Source of the DNA: Chitinophagaceae bacterium
GTDB taxonomy: Bacteria; Bacteroidota; Bacteroidia; Chitinophagales; Chitinophagaceae
Length of the DNA: 64,000 bases
Reading direction: 5' to 3'
Assembly: GCA_004322425.1 (NCBI GenBank)
Contig: SCVJ01000032.1
Coordinates: 18,099 to 82,098 of the forward strand
Of this stretch, positions 27,702-36,379 are shown one piece after another. The position numbers and the translations under genes were made by a program. The notes beneath the pieces were generated by a model. The model searched no databases, was not told where the DNA came from, and saw nothing but the letters and a program-made list of their open reading frames with translations. Every line of letters starts with the position of its first letter. Position 1 is the stretch's first letter.

Positions 27702-28442
27702 ATGAAAAAACTACTTCTTTTTATTCCCGCCTTTTTACTTGTAATTATTTCAACAGCGCAAGAAACTCCAAAAGCAAAAAAAGACTGGAGCAAGGTAAAG
27801 CTTACGGGCAGAGCCAACGATCATTTTATGATCCAGTACGGTATTGCTAATTGGGGACAAACTCCCGATAGTGTTGCTCCTTCTGGAACTTCGCGCAGTT
27901 TTAACTTTTATGTAATGCTGGATAAGCCATTTAAAACAGATCCTCGTTTCAGTGTAGGATTTGGTGCAGGAATTGGTACCGATCATTTCTTTTTTAAAAA
28001 CAAGAATATTACTATTACTGATAAGCGCAGTCCTTTACGCATTCAAAATGTGGCAGACACGAATCATTTTAGTAAATACAAATTAGCCGTTGCTTATTTG
28101 GAATTACCTGTTGAGCTTCGTTTTTGTTTGAATCCTGAAAATAGCAACCGTAGCTTTAAGGCTGCTCTCGGTGTAAAAGTGGGGTTATTGGCAAGTGCTC
28201 AAACAAAAGGTAAAGGCTGGGTAGATAAAACGAATACACTAGTAGCGGGTTATGACGAAAGTTTTATTCAAAAACAAAAAGGGAAATCGTTTTTCAATAG
28301 CAACCGTATTGTTGGAACTTTTAGAGTTGGATATGGAAACATTTCGTTTTATGCCAATTACCAATTGGGTACTTTAATAAAAGAAGGATTGGGCCCAAAG
28401 GCAAACCCTTACAGCTTGGGGCTTACCATCAGTGGACTTTAA
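27702..28442 (+). CDS. Outer membrane beta-barrel protein, function unknown
   Basis: A 246-residue exported protein from the ATG at 27702 (MKKLLLFIPAF), with a signal peptide ending near IISTAQE. The longer frame from 27630 starts just after the tRNA and is unlikely. The mature part has alternating strands with motifs such as FSVGFGAGIGTDHFFF, AAFGVKVG-like glycine blocks and VGYGNISFYANYQLG, as in small porin-like barrels. No specific family is recognised. A terminator follows. Confidence 0.8.
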   Translation: MKKLLLFIPAFLLVIISTAQETPKAKKDWSKVKLTGRANDHFMIQYGIANWGQTPDSVAPSGTSRSFNFYVMLDKPFKTDPRFSVGFGAGIGTDHFFFKNKNITITDKRSPLRIQNVADTNHFSKYKLAVAYLELPVELRFCLNPENSNRSFKAALGVKVGLLASAQTKGKGWVDKTNTLVAGYDESFIQKQKGKSFFNSNRIVGTFRVGYGNISFYANYQLGTLIKEGLGPKANPYSLGLTISGL

Positions 28443-28472
28443 TGCCACTTTTTTCTAACAAAATAATTTACG

Positions 28473-28501
28473 AAAGCAATCTGATCGATAGATTGCTTTT
28501 T
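28473..28501 (+). terminator. Intrinsic terminator after the beta-barrel gene
   Basis: A perfect 10-base stem AAAGCAATCT/AGATTGCTTT (28473-28482 with 28490-28499), a 7-base loop and a T run. It lies 31 bases after the stop codon. Confidence 0.85.
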
Positions 28502-28547
28502 ATATTTATCTTACTTTCATTAGTGGAAATTATTTTTTTTACACAAT

Positions 28548-29738
28548 ATGCTGGATAAAAAAAACAGTATTCAAAAAGAAGAACGAGCGGTATTAGTTGG
28601 GTTGATTCAAAAAAATCAAACTGAGCAGCAAGTTGTAGAATATTTAGCAGAGCTAGCATTTCTGGCAGAGACAGCGGGTGCTGTCCCCGTTAAAGTATTT
28701 ACACAAAGATTTGCGCATCCCGATAGTAAAACTTTTGTTGGAAAAGGAAAGTTGGAAGAAATAAAAAATTACTGTCAAGAAAAAAATATTACGATTCTCA
28801 TTTTCGATGATGAGTTGAGTGGGGCACAAATCAATAATATTGAAAAAGCAACGCTTGTAAAAACAATTGATCGAAGCGATTTAATTCTCGACATATTTGC
28901 CAGCAGAGCAAAAACAGCACAAGCAAAAGCGCAGGTAGAATTGGCCCAATACCAATATATTTTACCAAGATTGCGCGGTATGTGGAAACACTTGGAAAGA
29001 TTGGGGGGCGGTATTGGAACCCGAGGACCCGGTGAAACCGAAATTGAAACCGACCGAAGAATTGTTAGAGATAAAATTTCTTTGCTACGTAAGAAATTAT
29101 TCGAAATAGATAAGCAAGCATTTACACAACGAAAAGACCGTGGAGAGTTTATTCGCGTGGCTTTAGTGGGTTATACCAATGTGGGCAAATCTACTTTAAT
29201 GACTTTGTTGAGTAAGTCAGATGTGTTTGTTGAAAATAAATTATTTGCAACCCTCGACACTACAACGCGAAAGATAGTTTATGATAGAACTCCTTTTTTA
29301 TTGAGCGATACGGTTGGATTTATTCGAAAGTTGCCGCATCATTTGGTAGAAAGTTTTAAAAGCACATTGGATGAAGTTCGCGAAGCCGATATTTTATTAC
29401 ATGTGGTGGATATTTCTCATTCCTCTTACGAAGAACAAATGGGTGTAGTCAATAAAACATTGCAAGAAATCAGTGCATTTGAAAAGCCTATTATTACTCT
29501 TTTCAATAAAATGGATTTGTACGAAACAAACACCTTTGATGAATGGCTAGAAGAATCGGTGAAAAAAGAATTGTTGGCAGATTTGCATCAGCGATGGGAA
29601 CAAGAAACGGACCACTGTGCTGTTTTTATTTCAGCCACAGAAAAAAGAAATATTGAACTTTTACGAAATACAATTTTAACCAAGGTTCGAGAATCTTATA
29701 AAATTAGATACCCGTATAAATCCGATTTTTTTTACTGA
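28548..29738 (+). CDS. hflX: Ribosome-associated GTPase HflX
   Basis: A 396-residue GTPase. The N-terminal HflX domain (about 1-190) ends with the hallmark GGIGTRGPGETEIETDRR. The G domain has G1 GYTNVGKSTL, G2/G3 LFATLDTTTR and DTVGFIRKLP, and G4 NKMD. HflX binds the large subunit and can split stalled ribosomes, often under stress. The stop overlaps the start of the Rieske gene by one base (TGATG), so the two are translationally coupled. Confidence 0.96.
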   Translation: MLDKKNSIQKEERAVLVGLIQKNQTEQQVVEYLAELAFLAETAGAVPVKVFTQRFAHPDSKTFVGKGKLEEIKNYCQEKNITILIFDDELSGAQINNIEKATLVKTIDRSDLILDIFASRAKTAQAKAQVELAQYQYILPRLRGMWKHLERLGGGIGTRGPGETEIETDRRIVRDKISLLRKKLFEIDKQAFTQRKDRGEFIRVALVGYTNVGKSTLMTLLSKSDVFVENKLFATLDTTTRKIVYDRTPFLLSDTVGFIRKLPHHLVESFKSTLDEVREADILLHVVDISHSSYEEQMGVVNKTLQEISAFEKPIITLFNKMDLYETNTFDEWLEESVKKELLADLHQRWEQETDHCAVFISATEKRNIELLRNTILTKVRESYKIRYPYKSDFFY

Positions 29739-30097
29739 TGGCGACAAAAGAATTAATATGGGAAAAAGTAGCTAATACAAAAGAGGAACTTGTATTTGCA
29801 GAAAATAATATTGCAGTAACGGAGTTGAACGGGAAAAAAATTTGCATCGGAATCTTTAATAACGAAATGTTTGCCTTTGGCTATAGTTGCCCTCATGCCG
29901 GTGGAATTTTGGCAAACGGCAATTTTGATTCTTTGGGGAATATAGTTTGCCCCATTCATCGCTTTAAGTTTTGTGCTCATAATGGGCGGAACTTGAGTGG
30001 AGAGGGCTATTATTTACAACATTGGCCAGTTGCCATAAAAAAAGATGGAATATTTATTGGTATTGAAAAGAGCAAAACCTGGTTTCCTTGGTTTTAA
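29738..30097 (+). CDS. Rieske [2Fe-2S] ferredoxin-like protein
   Basis: A 119-residue Rieske domain. The cluster ligands are C51 and H53 in SCPHAGG and C71 and H74 in CPIHRFKF (C-x-H-x17-C-x2-H). There is no signal or membrane helix, so it is a soluble small ferredoxin of the NirD/dioxygenase-ferredoxin type. It may pass electrons to an unseen oxygenase or reductase. It is coupled to hflX, but no functional link between the two is known. Confidence 0.88.
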   Translation: MATKELIWEKVANTKEELVFAENNIAVTELNGKKICIGIFNNEMFAFGYSCPHAGGILANGNFDSLGNIVCPIHRFKFCAHNGRNLSGEGYYLQHWPVAIKKDGIFIGIEKSKTWFPWF

Positions 30098-30135
30098 TTA
30101 GTTTGCTTTAGGGCTTACTAACAACTAAAAATCCT

Positions 30136-30143
30136 TATTTTTG
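30136..30143 (+). promoter_or_regulatory. Candidate tRNA-Asn promoter -7 box
   Basis: TATTTTTG followed by CCGTCC, an exact TAnnTTTG match, 12 bases before the tRNA. The expected leader is only a few bases long. Confidence 0.6.
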
Positions 30144-30154
30144 CCGTCCAAAAT

Positions 30155-30231
30155 TCCTCCTTAGCTCAGTTGGTTAGAGCATCTGACTGTTAATCAGAGG
30201 GTCTCAGGTTCAAGTCCTGAAGGGGGAGCCA
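30155..30231 (+). tRNA. tRNA-Asn (GTT)
   Basis: A full cloverleaf: acceptor TCCTCCT/AGGGGGA (30155-30161 with 30221-30227), D arm GCTC...GAGC, anticodon loop CTGTTAA (GTT), T arm TCAGG-TTCAAGT-CCTGA, discriminator G at 30228. The CCA (30229-30231) is encoded, unlike in the CAT tRNA of this window. Confidence 0.95.
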
Positions 30232-30239
30232 CACTAGAC

Positions 30240-30264
30240 AAGCCATCAGCAATGATGGCTTTTT
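30240..30264 (+). terminator. Intrinsic terminator after tRNA-Asn
   Basis: A 9-base stem AAGCCATCA/TGATGGCTT (30240-30248 with 30253-30261), a 4-base loop and a T run. It lies 9 bases after the tRNA CCA. Confidence 0.85.
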
Positions 30265-30355
30265 CTTTGCATATCAGTGAGTTAGATTGGTTTCATTTAT
30301 TGTTTTAATCTTCCAATTCCTTATTTAATCTTTACATTTAAATTTCTAAATTGTT

Positions 30356-31015
30356 ATGCCCAAAGTAAGAGTTAAGATTTGTTGCATTAGCAGTATTGAA
30401 GAAGCTAATATGGCTGTTCAATATGGTGCATCAGCTATAGGTTTAGTGGGTAAGATGCCGAGTGGTCCCGGGGTAATTGCTGACGAGCTAATACATAAAA
30501 TCGCTAAAAAGGTTCCCCCTACCATTGCAACCTTTTTATTGACAAGCGAAACAAATTCACAATCAATTATTGAACATTACAAAAAAGTAAATACTTCCAC
30601 AATTCAAATTGTAGATGCATTAAATGATAGACAATATCAAGAAATAAGGGAGGCGCTTCCAAGTATTAAAATAGTTCAAGTAATTCACGTTTTAGATGAG
30701 AACTCAATAAGAGAAGCAGTGGAAATAGCTGAATTTGTAGATGCAATTTTATTGGATAGCGGCAATCCAAATTTGACAACTAAAGAGTTAGGAGGAACAG
30801 GTAGAACGCATAATTGGGATTTAAGTAAGAAAATTAGAGAGAATATTGGAATTCCAATTTTTTTAGCAGGGGGCATCAATAAAGACAATGTTATGCAAGC
30901 GCTTAATTATGTTCAACCATTTGGAATTGATTTGTGTAGTAGCGTAAGAACAAATGGTCAATTAGATGAAAAGAAATTAGAAGCTTTCTTTGAAGCCATT
31001 AAACAATTAGGATGA
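30356..31015 (+). CDS. Phosphoribosylanthranilate isomerase-like protein (TrpF family), stand-alone
   Basis: A 219-residue TIM barrel of the TrpF family. The catalytic Cys is kept in VKICCI (usually KICGI) and the Asp in ILLDSGNP; GGTGRTHNWDLSKK and FLAGGINKDNV match the phosphate-binding end. The loop usually reading like SPRYVSP is SGPGVIADE here, and no other trp gene is in the window. It may do the tryptophan step or act on a related sugar phosphate. It has its own transcript between two terminators. Confidence 0.8.
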   Translation: MPKVRVKICCISSIEEANMAVQYGASAIGLVGKMPSGPGVIADELIHKIAKKVPPTIATFLLTSETNSQSIIEHYKKVNTSTIQIVDALNDRQYQEIREALPSIKIVQVIHVLDENSIREAVEIAEFVDAILLDSGNPNLTTKELGGTGRTHNWDLSKKIRENIGIPIFLAGGINKDNVMQALNYVQPFGIDLCSSVRTNGQLDEKKLEAFFEAIKQLG

Positions 31016-31054
31016 TGTATTGATTTTTCAAATTATAAAATTGTAACGCAAAGT

Positions 31055-31094
31055 AAAAAACACTGGACAGAAAGCTACTGAGGTGTGTTTTTTT
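31055..31094 (+). terminator. Probable terminator after the TrpF-like gene
   Basis: AAAAAACAC (31055-31063) pairs with GTGTTTTTT (from 31085), ending in a seven-T run. The loop is about 21 bases with a small CAG/CTG inner stem. Confidence 0.5.
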
Positions 31095-31178
31095 GACTTG
31101 ATTCATTCGGACTAATCTCTTTTAATAAATTACAGTAAGTCTCTTACATTGTAACTTTAAAATTTAAATCGTTTTAAG

Positions 31179-31511
31179 TTGAGCCATAAATTAAACGTAC
31201 CCGTAAAAGGATATATAATTGATGAACATACCCGGTGCATTCATTATCATTCACCTCTTGATATTATTGCAATCCGTATGAAATGCTGTAACGAATATTA
31301 TCCTTGTATTTATTGTCACGGAAAAGAAGCAAGTCATCCTCCACAGGTTTGGTCAAAAAATGAATTTGATACAAAGGCAATACTTTGTGGAGAATGTTAT
31401 AATGAAATGACCATTACACAGTATTTACAAAGTAACTATCGCTGCCCCTTTTGCAAAGCCTCGTTCAATCCCGGCTGCAGCAACCACAATCATTTTTATT
31501 TTGAAACCTGA
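31179..31511 (+). CDS. CHY-type zinc finger protein
   Basis: A 110-residue zinc-binding protein. It has CIHYHSPLDIIAIRMKCC, then YPCIYCH, LCGECYNEM and RCPFC followed by CSNHNHFYF, the string of Cys and His ligands of the CHY finger. The only start between the upstream in-frame stop (31158) and the first Cys is a TTG at 31179. Bacterial stand-alone CHY proteins have no established role; in eukaryotes the domain occurs in ubiquitin ligases such as Pirh2. Confidence 0.8.
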   Translation: MSHKLNVPVKGYIIDEHTRCIHYHSPLDIIAIRMKCCNEYYPCIYCHGKEASHPPQVWSKNEFDTKAILCGECYNEMTITQYLQSNYRCPFCKASFNPGCSNHNHFYFET

Positions 31512-31648
31512 GCAAAATTCTTCTTCTTTAACGCTGTAATGGAAATATTAATCGCATCTGTCTGCCAGAGTGCTTCAGTTTTTTTCAAATTAAATCATGA
31601 ATTATCTTCGCGGAGCACCAAAACATTAAGGCAAATCTTTTTTACAAA

Positions 31649-32335
31649 ATGAATTCCGTTCTTGACAATCCAATTTGGAAGGCACTTTCCGGCACCGATC
31701 TTAGTAAAAATATTGGGTTTACCAACTGCGCCTATTTCGATGAAGAAGTAGCGCCATTTATTGGACTTGCTAATTGGGATAAAGAAAGTCAGAAAAATTT
31801 AATCGATCGCGTTCCCATTAATCGTAGTTGGTTTTTGTTGATTGCCGATGAGGTGGATTTTATTGATGAACTAAAAATGACGTATTCCACTACACTATAT
31901 CAATTCGTTTGCCCCAAACTGGGCCCCGCCCCGTTTAGCAAAACGGACACAGAAATTGTTCCTTTACACGCGGCGCATATCGACGAAATGATTGCCCTTA
32001 CCGAACTTACCAAGCCGGGACCTTTTCGAAGTCGAACCATTGAGTTTGGTAATTACCACGGCATTTTTGAAAACAACAAACTCGTTGCCATGGGCGGTGA
32101 ACGATTGCATGTGGATGATTATATTGAAGTGAGTGCGATTTGTACGCATCCTGATTTTCAAGGAAAGGGTTATGGAGCAAAAATCACCCATTATCTTTCG
32201 GCATCCGTTATTGAAAAAAACAAAATCCCCTTTTTACATGTTCGAATGGAAAATGATGCTGCCATTGCTGTGTATAAAAAACTAGGATTTGAGATTCGTG
32301 CTAAGATTAATTTCTACATTATCAAGAAAAAATAG
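31649..32335 (+). CDS. GNAT-family N-acetyltransferase
   Basis: A 228-residue acetyltransferase whose catalytic domain is in the second half. The acetyl-CoA P-loop is ICTHPDFQGKGYGAKI, and the C-terminal VRMENDAAIAVYKKLGFEIRAK is the usual GNAT ending. The first 110 residues form a separate N-terminal domain without recognised motifs, as in FR47-like members. Substrate is unknown. A diverged copy of its last 22 codons is found after the next gene. Confidence 0.88.
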   Translation: MNSVLDNPIWKALSGTDLSKNIGFTNCAYFDEEVAPFIGLANWDKESQKNLIDRVPINRSWFLLIADEVDFIDELKMTYSTTLYQFVCPKLGPAPFSKTDTEIVPLHAAHIDEMIALTELTKPGPFRSRTIEFGNYHGIFENNKLVAMGGERLHVDDYIEVSAICTHPDFQGKGYGAKITHYLSASVIEKNKIPFLHVRMENDAAIAVYKKLGFEIRAKINFYIIKKK

Positions 32336-32374
32336 TTTTGTAGAGCTTTGTTATTTTTTCTCCCCAATTCCTAT

Positions 32375-33613
32375 ATGATGCATAAAAAAATAAGTTGCTT
32401 ATTCTTATCAGTTATTCTATTGCTTCAAGGCATAACGGCTCAGTCGTTTGCCCCCATTGACAGTATCGTAAACTCCGAAATTTCTAAAAAAAATATTGCC
32501 GGCGGCGTGTGTTTAATAATCCACCAAGGGAAAATTGTGCACAACACCGCACTGGGCTTTGCCGACATTGCTCAGCAAAAACCCATGACAACCTCGAGCA
32601 TTTTTAGAATTGCTTCGCAAACAAAAGCAATCGTATCGGTTGCTTTTCTACAATTAGTGCAACAACATAAAATTGGACTCGATGATCCGATTGAAAAATA
32701 TATACCCGCCTTTGCTAATCAACAAGTGGCTGTATTAAAAAATGATTCTATTGTTTTAGAAAATCGAAAAAGATCTATTACACCACGAGATTTATTATCG
32801 CACCAATCCGGCATTTCCTCCGTTGACGAGTTTCCTCAATTTGCTTCTTTGTTTTCGGCGTATCAATTAAACAAACCATTTAACACCGGATTTGAATCTT
32901 TGGCAGAAGAAATGCAACAACTGGCAAAAATGCCCTTGGTACACCAACCCGGCGAACGGTTTAGTTACGGATTAAGTACCAATGTCATTGGGAGATTGAT
33001 TGAAATTGTTTCTCAAAAAACGCTGGACAGCTATCTCACCGAAATGATTTTCGCACCCTTAAAAATGAACGACACTTATTTTTATCTTCCTAAAGAAAAA
33101 CAGGATCGTCTGGTGAAGGTGTATGCAAAATTTATTCGGGATAGTTTGCAGGAAATAGATGGTGCTAAATATTCCATCAATTATCCATTGCAAGAAAAAA
33201 GAAATTATTTTTCCGCCATCGGCGGCTTGGTTTCTACTACGCACGATTATGCAAACTTTTTACAATGCTTATTAAATGGAGGCGTTTATGGAAACAATAA
33301 GCGTTTAATTTCTTCCGATTTGTTAAACGAATTTCTTACGAATCAATTGGGTGATAAAACATTTATTTTTTCGGGTAAAAAATCATTAAACAATTTTGGC
33401 TTGGGTGTTGGCTTAACGACTCCAAAAGGCAGTGGGTTGAATAATGCGTCAGCAGGAAGTTTTTTTTGGGGCGGCGCTTTTAACACAGCTTATATGGTTG
33501 ACAAAAAAAGAGAACTCATAACGTTATTTTATTTTCAAGTGGCTCCCTTTGTATTGCCTCCGCTTTTATCCAAGCTCGAAAAAACAGCCATCTCCATTAT
33601 TGATGCGCAATAA
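32375..33613 (+). CDS. Serine hydrolase, class C beta-lactamase fold
   Basis: A 412-residue exported protein from the ATG at 32375 (a TTG at 32348 is upstream), with a signal peptide ending in ITAQS. The active-site Ser-x-x-Lys is SQTK in FRIASQTKAIVSV, and the second motif is in GERFSYGLSTNVIG. Such proteins are esterases, D-aminopeptidases or penicillin-binding-like enzymes more often than true beta-lactamases. It starts 39 bases after the GNAT gene and may share its transcript. Confidence 0.88.
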   Translation: MMHKKISCLFLSVILLLQGITAQSFAPIDSIVNSEISKKNIAGGVCLIIHQGKIVHNTALGFADIAQQKPMTTSSIFRIASQTKAIVSVAFLQLVQQHKIGLDDPIEKYIPAFANQQVAVLKNDSIVLENRKRSITPRDLLSHQSGISSVDEFPQFASLFSAYQLNKPFNTGFESLAEEMQQLAKMPLVHQPGERFSYGLSTNVIGRLIEIVSQKTLDSYLTEMIFAPLKMNDTYFYLPKEKQDRLVKVYAKFIRDSLQEIDGAKYSINYPLQEKRNYFSAIGGLVSTTHDYANFLQCLLNGGVYGNNKRLISSDLLNEFLTNQLGDKTFIFSGKKSLNNFGLGVGLTTPKGSGLNNASAGSFFWGGAFNTAYMVDKKRELITLFYFQVAPFVLPPLLSKLEKTAISIIDAQ

Positions 33614-33614
33614 T

Positions 33615-33680
33615 GTTTGTAAACGGATTGGTTTTGAAATTCGTTCTAAAATTCAATCCTATATTATTAGAAAGAAATAG
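33615..33680 (+). pseudogene. Remnant of a GNAT acetyltransferase C terminus
   Basis: Twenty-two codons including the stop encode a peptide with GFEIRSKI and YIIRKK. It lines up without gaps with the end of the GNAT gene at 32270-32335 (GFEIRAKI, YIIKKK): 14 of 21 residues are identical. No start codon or upstream part of the gene exists; it begins two bases after the hydrolase stop. It looks like the tail of a lost GNAT paralogue. Confidence 0.75.
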
Positions 33681-33689
33681 CATAAAAAA

Positions 33690-34097
33690 ATGAATCAACG
33701 ATTAGCACAAATCAGTATTGTAGTTCGAGATTACGATGAGGCAATAAATTTTTATACCAAAATTTTAGGCTTCGATTTAGTAGAAGACACATTACTTTCT
33801 CCTGAAAAAAGATGGGTTTTGGTTAAACCAAAATCAACCGAAAATGGATGTATGTTATTATTAGCCAAAGCTTCAACCCCTGAACAAGAAAGGGCAATTG
33901 GCAATCAAACTGGTGGCCGAGTTTTTCTGTTTCTTTTCACAGATGATATGGAAAGAGATTTTATACTCTATCAAGAAAGAGGTGTTGCTTTTGTAAACGA
34001 GCCAAGGCTTGAAGCTTACGGAAAGGTGGCGGTATTTTCTGATTTGTACGGCAATCTCTGGGATTTAATTCAGCCTTCAACTTTGAAGAAAATTTAG
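33690..34097 (+). CDS. VOC-family protein (glyoxalase/bleomycin-resistance fold)
   Basis: A 135-residue vicinal-oxygen-chelate protein. It starts RLAQISIVVRDYDEAINFYTKILGF, the standard first beta-alpha-beta unit, and ends with a conserved Asp/Gly strand VFSDLYGNLWDLIQ. The usual first His ligand is replaced by Gln or Ser, while the Asp at the end of FSDLYGN is kept, so metal binding is uncertain. Function is unknown; family members include lyases, dioxygenases and drug-binding proteins. Confidence 0.85.
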   Translation: MNQRLAQISIVVRDYDEAINFYTKILGFDLVEDTLLSPEKRWVLVKPKSTENGCMLLLAKASTPEQERAIGNQTGGRVFLFLFTDDMERDFILYQERGVAFVNEPRLEAYGKVAVFSDLYGNLWDLIQPSTLKKI

Positions 34098-34108
34098 TTG
34101 CCCTTTTT

Positions 34109-34789
34109 CTACACTGCAAAATATATAGCCAGCAATTGAGAAATTACTCCCACTACAATTCCCAAATAAATTTCTTGTTTGCTGTGATTTGAAACAATTT
34201 GTCTTGCCGTGCAAACCGCACCTGTAATCAAAAAGCTAATCAGCATATAAAGAATAAACAAATCGATTTCTCTAAAAGTAAGCCAAGCAATAAAGCAGCT
34301 CATTACAGAAACAGCAATAGCGTGCAAACTAATTTTCAAAACAATGTTTGCCATAAATCCAATGATGGAAGCAATAAAAAGAGCAAGACTAAAACTAACA
34401 AGCTCTTCGGCTACAATATTATTTTTGAAAGCATACCAGTTCCAGAAATAAAAAATCATCGAAATAATGTATGGGATGATTCTTTCTTTTTGCGATTGAA
34501 GAAAAATGGAGTCAATAAAATTCAACCCTCTTAAAAGCAAAACGCTAACCAACGGCAGAAATGTGCAGTTTACAAACATCTGCAAAAAAAGGCGCAGTTT
34601 TTCTATGTCGGTTTCAGCAGAAAATAAATAGGGGTGTTGATAAACAAGAAACAGTGTTACATAAATTGGAATAAATAACGGATGAAAAACATACGAAAAA
34701 GTGGTAGCAAAAAGTTTAATCAGAAAATGCTGTGGCTCCGAATGAGTTTCTAAATCGATGACTTCAGCAGTTTGTTTGTTATTATCCAT
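34109..34789 (-). CDS. PAP2-like integral membrane protein
   Basis: A 226-residue protein with about six hydrophobic helices. Traces of the PAP2 phosphatase motifs are visible in order: QKERIIPY (for K-x6-RP), SLHA (for PSGH) and ARQIVSNHSKQEIYLG (for SR-x5-H-x3-D), with the last Asp replaced by Glu. Catalysis on lipid phosphates is therefore possible but weakly supported. It begins one base after the rpoN stop, so it is co-transcribed with the sigma factor. Confidence 0.7.
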   Translation of the reverse strand: MDNNKQTAEVIDLETHSEPQHFLIKLFATTFSYVFHPLFIPIYVTLFLVYQHPYLFSAETDIEKLRLFLQMFVNCTFLPLVSVLLLRGLNFIDSIFLQSQKERIIPYIISMIFYFWNWYAFKNNIVAEELVSFSLALFIASIIGFMANIVLKISLHAIAVSVMSCFIAWLTFREIDLFILYMLISFLITGAVCTARQIVSNHSKQEIYLGIVVGVISQLLAIYFAV

Positions 34790-34790
34790 T

Positions 34791-36296
34791 TTATAATTCT
34801 TTTCTTAATCGAGCTACCGAAATATTAAGTTGCTCGCGATATTTTGCCACCGTTCTTCGTGCAATATTATACCCTTTTTGTTGCAGCAGTTCCTTTAACG
34901 CGTCATCGCTATGCGGATTATTTTTATTTTCACTTTCAATTAAGTCGCTTAATATTTTTTTAACTTCTCGAGTCGATACTTCTTCACCACTTTCGGTACT
35001 AATGGATTCACTAAAGAAAAATTTTAAACGATAAATACCAAATTCTGTTTGCACATATTTACTATTGGCAACTCTGCTCACTGTTGAAATATCGAGTCCA
35101 ATTTTATCGGCAATGTTTTTTAATATCATTGGGCGCATCGTAGTCTCGTCATCAGTAAGAAAAAACTGATACTGATAATTCAGTATGGCTTGCATAGTAC
35201 TCAACAAGGTATGCTGACGTTGTTTGATAGCATCAATAAACCATTTAGCAGAGTCTATTTTTTGTTTAATAAAAAGAACGGCTTCTTTTTGTCGTTTATC
35301 TTTTTTACTACCACGATCATATTCCGTCAACATATCGCGATACCCTTCGCTGATTCGTAAATCGGGAGCATTTTTCGAATTCAATGTTAACTCAAGTGTT
35401 CCGTTATTATTAAAAATAAAAAAATCGGGAATGACATAATTATCGCCTTTATTGATACTGCCTAAATTGCCTCCGGGTTTTGGATTGAGCCGAATAATTT
35501 GTTTAATTAATTCTTTCAAAGCCTCGTCGGTAAGTTGTAACCCTTTTTGAATTTTATCGTAATGCTTTTTTGTAAACGCCTCAAAATATTCTTCTAATGC
35601 TTCAATAGCTATTTGAATATTTTTTCTATTTTCTTCTGACAATCCAACTTCATCTTGCTGACGATAGAGCTGCAACAATAAACATTCTTGTAAATTCCTT
35701 GCGCCAATTCCGGGAGGATCAAACTGTTGAATTTTTTTTATAACCGCTTCAATATCGGCCGTCGATACAAATACATTTTGACGAAACGCTAAATCATCAG
35801 CAATGGAAGTTGTTGCTCGCCGTAAATAACCGTCTTCATCTATGCTGCCAATTATTTGTTCAGCAATTTTTTGATCAGCCTCTTCTAGTTTCAATCCACT
35901 TATTTGATCCTGTAAGATTTCATAAAAACTTGTTTCCGTTTTTATGGGTTGTACCTTATTTTCTTCTTGATTAGCATAGTTATTATCGCGCAACTTATAA
36001 TCTGCTACATCGTCATCTCCCTCTTGCACATAATCACTCACATTAATATTTTCATACCCTTCAAGTTGATTATCTGATTCCTGCAAATCATCGCCATTAT
36101 CATCAAATTCATTTTTCAAGTCGTCGGAGGAGGTTAGTTTTTCTTCACCCAATTCTAATGCAGGGTTTTCTTCCATTTCTTCTCTTAGTCTTTCTTCAAG
36201 GGTAGCAGTTGGTACCTGCAACAGTTTCATCAGTTGAATCTGCTGTGGGGATAATTTTTGCATCATCCTTTGCTGTAACCTTTGACTTATGGCCAT
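34791..36296 (-). CDS. rpoN: RNA polymerase sigma-54 factor
   Basis: The alternative sigma factor that needs bEBP ATPases to open promoters. The 501-residue protein has region I (Gln-rich start MAISQRLQQRMMQKLSPQQIQLMKLLQ), an acidic region II (about 55-115), the core-binding domain (FDPPGIGARNLQECLLLQL) and the C-terminal RpoN box ARRTVAKYRE. All parts are present. The PAP2-like gene follows with a 1-base gap. No sigma-54 activator is in the window. Confidence 0.96.
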   Translation of the reverse strand: MAISQRLQQRMMQKLSPQQIQLMKLLQVPTATLEERLREEMEENPALELGEEKLTSSDDLKNEFDDNGDDLQESDNQLEGYENINVSDYVQEGDDDVADYKLRDNNYANQEENKVQPIKTETSFYEILQDQISGLKLEEADQKIAEQIIGSIDEDGYLRRATTSIADDLAFRQNVFVSTADIEAVIKKIQQFDPPGIGARNLQECLLLQLYRQQDEVGLSEENRKNIQIAIEALEEYFEAFTKKHYDKIQKGLQLTDEALKELIKQIIRLNPKPGGNLGSINKGDNYVIPDFFIFNNNGTLELTLNSKNAPDLRISEGYRDMLTEYDRGSKKDKRQKEAVLFIKQKIDSAKWFIDAIKQRQHTLLSTMQAILNYQYQFFLTDDETTMRPMILKNIADKIGLDISTVSRVANSKYVQTEFGIYRLKFFFSESISTESGEEVSTREVKKILSDLIESENKNNPHSDDALKELLQQKGYNIARRTVAKYREQLNISVARLRKEL

Positions 36297-36379
36297 ACGC
36301 TTAACTTACTTGCAACTGAAAAAATAACGGAACAATTAGGTTGTAAAATTACAAACAAAAAATAGTACGCACCAATGGA

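Noticed and set aside
27551..27817. A minus-strand frame crossing the CAT tRNA
   Set aside because: It is antisense to a good tRNA and to the signal peptide of the beta-barrel gene.
33615..33680. Treating the GNAT-like tail as the leader of the VOC gene
   Set aside because: It ends in TAG before the VOC ATG and is in frame with a GNAT terminus, not with the VOC protein.
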